From: Balamuthia mandrillaris
Taxonomy: Eukaryota > Discosea > Longamoebia > Balamuthiidae
Reading direction: 5' to 3'
DNA: 64,000 nt
Assembly: GCA_031835245.1 (NCBI GenBank)
Contig: JAVKOQ010000097.1
Coordinates: 62,001 to 126,000, forward strand
The notes below the pieces were generated by a model that did not search any database, was not told the DNA's origin, and saw only the letters and a program-made list of their open reading frames with translations. The position numbers and the translations under genes were made by a program. This document shows, one piece after another, positions 59,233-64,000 of the stretch (its first letter is position 1; every line of letters starts with the position of its first letter).

Positions 59233-59725
59233 AGAGAGCAATGAGCAGGAAAGAATGAAATGAATATTCACTCGGACAAACCTTGAGGTTAGGGAAGGTA
59301 GGATCCGGGTCAAGAGGCTCTTCGTCATCGACAGGGTAAACATCGAGCATGGTCTGAGGAAAGTCTTTGTGGCTGAACATAACTTTGTTCCTGTGGTTAG
59401 CGTCGCTACGCTGGAAGAGGGGCAACGTAGTATCCTGCTGAGAGAACTGGTGCTCGACCAATAACTCGGTGGCTCTGGAGAGGTCGGACCTCCTGAGGAT
59501 GATATCGACGTCGCAGTTGAGCACAGGATAGCCATTCAGCCGCAAACAGTACCCCCCAACAATCAGATAGGGAAGGGAGGAACCCAAGGCCCCATGCATC
59601 AGAGCGGCCACCTTTGGCACCTGCTTGTTGATCCTGTCCACCAGCACCAGGTTGTGCACACGGGGCTTGCCCCAAGAAGGCGTCTTGCTCTTCTCCTCCT
59701 CCTCCTGCTTCTTTCCACTTGGCAT
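58789..59725 (-). CDS. Nucleotidyltransferase-fold protein
   Basis: Two exons: 59725-59282 and 59118-58789, 258 residues from the first ATG (MPSGKKQEEEEKSK). The open frame continues upstream past 59803 without an ATG, so another exon could add an N-terminus. The core LPYLIVGGYCLRLNGYPVLN, then CDVDIILRR, is a nucleotidyltransferase signature: a Gly-Gly turn and a D-x-D metal site, as in AbiEii- or MNT-like small nucleotidyltransferases. TMLDVYPVDDEEPLDPDPTF may supply the third acidic residue. The C-terminus is acidic. Substrate unknown. The intron is filled by a (CT)n run on the coding strand. Confidence 0.65.
59128..59230. repeat. (GA)n microsatellite in the nucleotidyltransferase intron
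   Basis: Almost the entire 163-bp intron is GA repeats on plus, (CT)n on the coding strand. Confidence 0.9.
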
Positions 59726-59963
59726 CAGCAGGCGGCTGCCTTTTGGTTTTATTTTCCCTAAAATTCGGTGGTGGTGGTGGTTTTGGCTGTTGGTCGCTGC
59801 CAAGGTAGAGCGGGCAGCAGCAACAACAGCGACGAGAACTAGACTAGTCGACCCTACAAAAGCCCCCCCCCCCGCTCCAGCTCTAACTTTCTCTCTTTCT
59901 GGAGTTCAACTTCGCCTCCTCCACCTCGAACCCCCCCAAAGACAAAAACAGTGGGCAGGACTC

Positions 59964-60829
59964 ATGCTGCAATCAGTTGATAGGACGGGAGCTGCAGGGG
60001 GGACAACGGGCCGTCAGGAAGACACTACTGCTGCTGTCACTGCTGCTCCTCATAGCACCTCTGCTTCTGCTGGCGGGACCACTCCTTCCCCGGCTCTCAA
60101 CAATCACATCAAGCAAATCAACGCCGCCTTTGAGGTTCGGAGAGAGAGGGAGAGAGAGGGAGAGGAGAGAAGAGAGGGGAGGGAGTTTTTGCATCCTCCT
60201 GTTATGCGGCTTTCTGTTAACGTTCTGAACTGCTGCCAACAACAAACAACTTAACAGGCCATTTTAGGAGCAGCCAACCAGGCCCTAACAGCCAGCTCAG
60301 CAAGGTAAGATGACCCTTGCTGCGTTACCTTGTTGTTGTTGGTGGCTTTTGCTTTTTTCCTCACCTTCTTCTCGCTTCTTCCCTCACCGAAGTGCACGTA
60401 CCGCTGTTGTCAATGAGCTAGGCAGCAAGTACGAAGAGTTTGAGAGTGCTTGCGATGACCTCTACCTACTGTTGGTTTGTTTTCTCTCTTTGCACCCTCT
60501 GTTTTTGTTCTTACTCCAAACAAACGAACGAACGGACATGGTAGGAAGGAACAAGGAACCATTTACTTAAACAAGAGATAACGGCAGCAGCTTCTGCGGC
60601 TGCCGCCACTACTATTGCCTCACAACAGCTCCAACCAGCGGCTGAAGGAGAAGGAACAGAAAGTGGAGAGGAGGTAGCGCAGCTCCCACGGCCAACTGGC
60701 CTCTTGCAGGCTTTTGAGGAGCAGCTCGATGTGGCTGCAAAGATAAGGGAAGAACTTAGCTCCTTCACCGACGATCTCACTAGCACTTTGGAACCACCGA
60801 TGGAGCAAAACGGCTTCCTTCATGACTGA
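59964..60829 (+). CDS. MED29-like Mediator subunit (tentative)
   Basis: Four exons (59964-60134, 60258-60304, 60393-60474, 60578-60829) total 184 codons, 183 residues. The N-terminus is Ala/Thr/Ser-rich. Helical segments follow: NHIKQINAAFEAILGAANQA, SKYEEFESACDDLYLLL and LLQAFEEQLDVAAKIREELS. Their order, spacing and total length resemble animal MED29 (about 200 residues; FDKCLEEFYALCDQLELCL region), but similarity is weak and the call is tentative. Intron 1 is purine-rich on the coding strand, unlike most repeats in this window. It converges on the next gene with 49 bp between stops. Confidence 0.5.
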
Positions 60830-60878
60830 AAAGCAACACGCCGCGTGACTGAATAGCGTGTTGTTTCTGCTGCTGACA

Positions 60879-61440
60879 TTACTCCTGCTGGTGAGCTAGG
60901 TGCATAGCTTCTTCCTCTTCTTCCCCTTCTTCTTGACCGCTAGAAGCGAGGCGCTTCCACACCCCACAAGACTCGAGCATTGCCTTCTGTGCTTGCAACA
61001 AGCGGCCACCGGGTGTGCTCAGTTCAAGCATGCCGTCCAAGCAGTCATTACTGTGAGTGTTGTTTTCTTATATCAGTTTTTTGTTTTTTTGTTAAAAAAG
61101 TACAACTAAAGGAGCATATGTGCGTAAAGTACATCATCATACATTGTTTTCACTAACTCTGCTGTCAGGCTTAGCTCCTGAAGCACCTGCAGCTGGTTCT
61201 CTGAGAGCTGCCCTCGGTGCTCTTCTTCTCTCTCCATCCCGCTTACCCTCCTTTGCTTTTTTTGTTGCCAACTCTTCTGCTGCTTCCTCCTCCACCTGTT
61301 GTGCAGGTTATGTCCACAGCTTCCATTCCATAATATCGACGTAGCGAACAAGTGTCTCGCCCTGCACTTCCGCAACGCACACGAAGAAAGGGAAGCGTCC
61401 AGATTTTCGTGTCCTCAAAAAAAAATTGTTAAGATTTACC
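60879..61440 (-). CDS. Small unrecognised coiled-coil gene, 5' end unresolved
   Basis: A consistent chain of exons on minus, each with GT-AG signals: about 61406-61333 (RKSGRFPFFVCVAEVQGETL), about 61285-61238 (VEEEAAEELATKKAKE), about 61191-61147 (NQLQVLQELSLTAELVKT) and about 61038-60879 (INDCLDGMLELSTPGGRLLQ onward, ending AMHLAHQQE). The product is helical and acidic at the C-terminus. I do not recognise the family. The first exon is not found; the sequence up to 61680 is shared with the capping-protein leader. Confidence 0.45.
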
Positions 61441-61679
61441 CAATAAGGTAAAATTTAAAGAATTGCAGGTATTGCTTTTTTTTTTTTGGGGGCAGCGCAG
61501 TGTGTGCTTTGTCGTTGTTGCGGTCAATTTATTATTTTATTTGGGTGTGCTGTTGCTTTTTTTTTTTCCCCCAAAGGCCAAGCCGCACAAAAAAAAAAAA
61601 AAGGAGAGCGAAACAGAAAAAACAAAACTAAAAGGGGCTGCTTGCTGCTGGCTGCGCATCTTCTCTCAATCATAGAAAA
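61441..61679. promoter_or_regulatory. Upstream region of the capping-protein gene
   Basis: Contains poly-T (61476-61488), poly-T/C (61558-61572) and poly-A runs. It probably also holds the missing 5' exon of the minus-strand small gene. No other feature is seen. Confidence 0.35.
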
Positions 61680-63090
61680 ATGTCGGAGGTCACCAAAGAA
61701 GAGGTTGTGGAAATCGTCACCGGCTTTCTTTTGAACAGCCCTCCTGGCGAGTTCATGGAAGTTGTTACTGGTAACCCATCCTTTTCCCTCTTTCTCCTCT
61801 CTTGTCCTCTTTGTCTATTTTTTTTTGGCTATTCTTTGTCTAGTTTTTGGTGCGCCACCAAGTGCTGGCTTTGGTTTATTATTTTGCTTTGTTGTTGAAT
61901 TTTGGTCACTTACTCTTTTTGCCTTCATGAAGACGTGAGGGGTTTGTTGCCCGATGAGTCCGTAATCAATGAATCTGCTCCACGGACCTTCCGTGAGTAC
62001 AACACCGATCAAATGTTGCAGGTGCAGTCCCCTGGCCATTCCCACAAGGTTCTCATCACAAAGTTCGGAGAGGTTGGCAACAGCGAGTATTTGGACCCTC
62101 GCGGCAACCAAGTTATTCACTTTGATCACATCAGACAGGTGCGGCTCCCCCCTCCACACTACTTTTTCCTACCTTCCCCCCCCCCTTTGTGTTAAGTTTT
62201 CTCTAACTCATTTGGTTTACTGATGTAGGAGGTGACTGGTTCCCGAGCCATTGGCGGTGAGCTTGATGGTTCCATCGAAAACCTCAGGTATTTTTTCTTG
62301 TGTCCAGCGTTTTTTTTTTTCATTTTGGATAACCTCTTTGTTCCCCTTTTCAAGGTCTGCTTTTGATGCCGCTGCTGTGGCCTACGTAGATGAGTACTAT
62401 GCCAACGGCACTTCTACTGTGTACGCCAAGAAGGAAGGAGGCAGCACAGTTGTTACCGTCTGCATTTCTTCCGCCAAGTTCAACCCCAACAACTATTGGT
62501 TTGTAGTCAGCGGCATTTCTCTTGCGTGTTCTGCTCCCCTTCACCTAAAAACACGCCTAACCAAAGCAATAAATAGGAACGGCCGCTGGCGAGCTGTTTG
62601 GACCTGCCGAATTAGCGGTGGGCAGGTAGACCTTTCCGGCGTTATCAAGGTCAACGTTCACTACTACGAAGACGGAAACGTGCAGCTTACCACTGAGACG
62701 CCAAAGAAGCTTAACAGCGCTGCTGGTGTACGTCCTCCCTTTGCTATTTTTTTTTTCAACATTTTTGTCGGGTCAAACTGACGTTATCGTATTGTAACGT
62801 TTTTTGACACAGGACCCCAAGAGTACTGCTGATGCTGCCCTCAAGGCTATTTCCAGAGCAGAGCAAGACTTCCACGCCAAGTTAGAACAGAGCTACGCCA
62901 CCATGGGCGACACCACCTTCAAAGCCTTACGCAGAGTACTTCCTATTACACGCACCAAGATCGACTGGACCAAGATCCAGAACTACAAGATTGGTTTGTT
63001 AATTTTCTTGCCCTCTCCATTTCTCTCTTTGTATTTCTAACTGGTTGTTTAGGCGGAGATGTGGGAGGCAAGCCTATGAGGGGCAAGTAA
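61680..63090 (+). CDS. F-actin-capping protein subunit alpha
   Basis: Seven exons (61680-61770, 61933-62138, 62229-62287, 62355-62498, 62577-62727, 62813-62993, 63053-63090) total 290 codons, 289 residues; the animal subunit has 286. N-terminus MSEVTKEEVVEIVTGFLLNS, then PGEFMEVVTDVRGLLPD; later HKVLITKFGEVGNSEYLDPR, FNPNNYWNGRWRAVWTCRI, GVIKVNVHYYEDGNVQL and LRRVLPITRTKIDWTKIQNY, all typical of capping protein alpha. The C-terminal tentacle ends GGKPMRGK. With the beta subunit it caps barbed ends of actin filaments. Confidence 0.95.
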
Positions 63091-63312
63091 ACGAGAATCT
63101 CGCTATTGTGCAGTGTTTGTAGTCGGGTGGTGTTAGCGTGCTTGCTTTCTTGTACTTTACTCTTGCAGAGGACACGCAATCCCTTCTTTATATAACCAGA
63201 GTTCCGACTCCAAAGATTTTTTTTTTGCTCCTTTGTCTCTCCCTCTTCCCCCCCTCTTTCTACGCTCTTCTTTCTCCTCTCCTCTATTCCTTGCCGTTTT
63301 TTCGTGTTGCTT
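63091..63312. other. Convergent 3' region
   Basis: Pyrimidine-rich spacer between the capping-protein stop and the stop of the partial gene on minus. No gene is seen. Confidence 0.4.
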
Positions 63313-64000
63313 CTATTTATTACAGGAGGAAGGTAGGGTTAATGCAGCAAGACCTGCCACCGGAAATGAGACATGAAAGTATGGCTCTTCTTGTGGTTCC
63401 GCTTTACCGCTCTTTGCAAAGTAAAGTTGGTGTACGCTCTGTTTTATCTCCTCAACGGCACTGCAAGGGGCGACACCCACTACAACCCCTCCTAACCCTT
63501 TATATTGGGCAAACAAAAGGGTGAGATGGGACAAGAGGCGGGAAGCAGAGAGGAGACACTAACCAGCACCAGTAAGGGATGCACCTATGCATCCGCTTTG
63601 TTGCAGAATACGTTGTATTTCATCCAGCTCAGGAGTGCTGGCTCTGAAAGCTCCTGGCTGGTACTCCAGTTGGGCTTCTTCATCGTTGGCGTCCTCCTCC
63701 AAATGTTTTATCAAGCAGTCAAGGTACTCATCTGTTATGGCTGCATCCTGTTGCAACTGTGGTTCGTTCAGCTTTCAACAAGTCGAGAAAAAAGCCAATA
63801 GAAAAGGACAAAAAACTTACACTATCGCCAGCATGGCCGATGTTCATAAGTTTGCCAGCCTTTGACAACAATCCCAAAAAGCTTTCGTTGTGCCCAGCGT
63901 CATGCTGCGCCATAGCCTCCCTCCAAAGCTCGAAGAAGCGACGAGCACGAGCACACTCAGCAATGCCAAAGAGAAGGGCTCCTCTCAACTGCAACGTCGC
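63313..64000 (-). CDS. Partial gene of unknown function, cut by the window edge
   Basis: The 3' part of a minus-strand gene. Exons near 64000-63823 (ARRFFELWREAMAQHDAGHN, LLSKAGKLMNIGHAGDS), about 63765-63570 (QLQQDAAITDEYLDCLIKHL, TPELDEIQRILQQSGCIGAS) and a last exon ending about 63313 (SVHQLYFAKSGKAEPQEEPY onward). Helical, acidic middle part. I do not recognise the family. An AATAAA overlaps the stop region. Exact borders are uncertain. Confidence 0.5.

Noticed and set aside
59726-59803. Start of the nucleotidyltransferase at 59803
   Set aside because: That codon is TTG; the first in-frame ATG is at 59725. An upstream exon remains possible.

Overview
The window is nuclear DNA of a unicellular eukaryote. 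About twenty protein genes are cut by short introns (mostly 40-120 bp, GT-AG), with intergenic gaps often of 50-500 bp on both strands. Several traits point to Amoebozoa: a Shk-type kinase-like region with a C-terminal SH2 domain, a LimE-like LIM protein, short pyrimidine-rich introns and frequent divergent gene pairs. This placement is inference from protein families, not from a search.

Left arm (1-20 kb): an ankyrin-RING E3 ligase with an N-myristoylation-like start (minus); a 13-exon minus-strand gene, which I read as one protein joining a Shk-like pseudokinase, an SH2 domain, a PH-like region and a catalytic phospholipase D; glucose-6-phosphate isomerase (minus); ARL8 (plus); UBE2H-type E2 (minus); BCAS3-like beta-propeller (minus); nucleoporin SEH1 (plus).

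Transposon island (20-35.6 kb): no host gene is recognised. It holds one apparently complete non-LTR retrotransposon (LINE) on plus, an inverted, internally deleted copy on minus, smaller LINE pieces, and old Ty3/gypsy LTR-element fossils. The short repeats flanking the two large LINE copies are exchanged between them, which indicates that the segment between them was inverted by recombination between the copies.

Right arm (35.6-64 kb): organellar-type DEAD-box helicase (minus); ankyrin-repeat protein (plus); HP1 with chromo and chromoshadow domains (minus); nicastrin (minus); cyclin L with an RS tail (plus); glutamate-cysteine ligase modifier subunit (minus); EIF4A3 (minus) diverging from VPS35 (plus) across a promoter with telomere-like repeats; LIM protein (plus); METTL17/Rsm22-like mitoribosome assembly factor (plus); a nucleotidyltransferase-fold protein (minus) overlapping a decayed plus-strand relative; a MED29-like protein (plus); an unrecognised small gene (minus); actin-capping alpha subunit (plus); and a partial gene running off the right edge (minus).

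Themes are membrane traffic and autophagy (PLD fusion, ARL8, VPS35, BCAS3, nicastrin), RNA processing (EIF4A3, cyclin L, DEAD helicase) and mitochondrial function (METTL17, DEAD helicase). Exon models were built by eye. Where I summed exons, the total was divisible by three and protein length fitted the family; those models carry the higher confidences.
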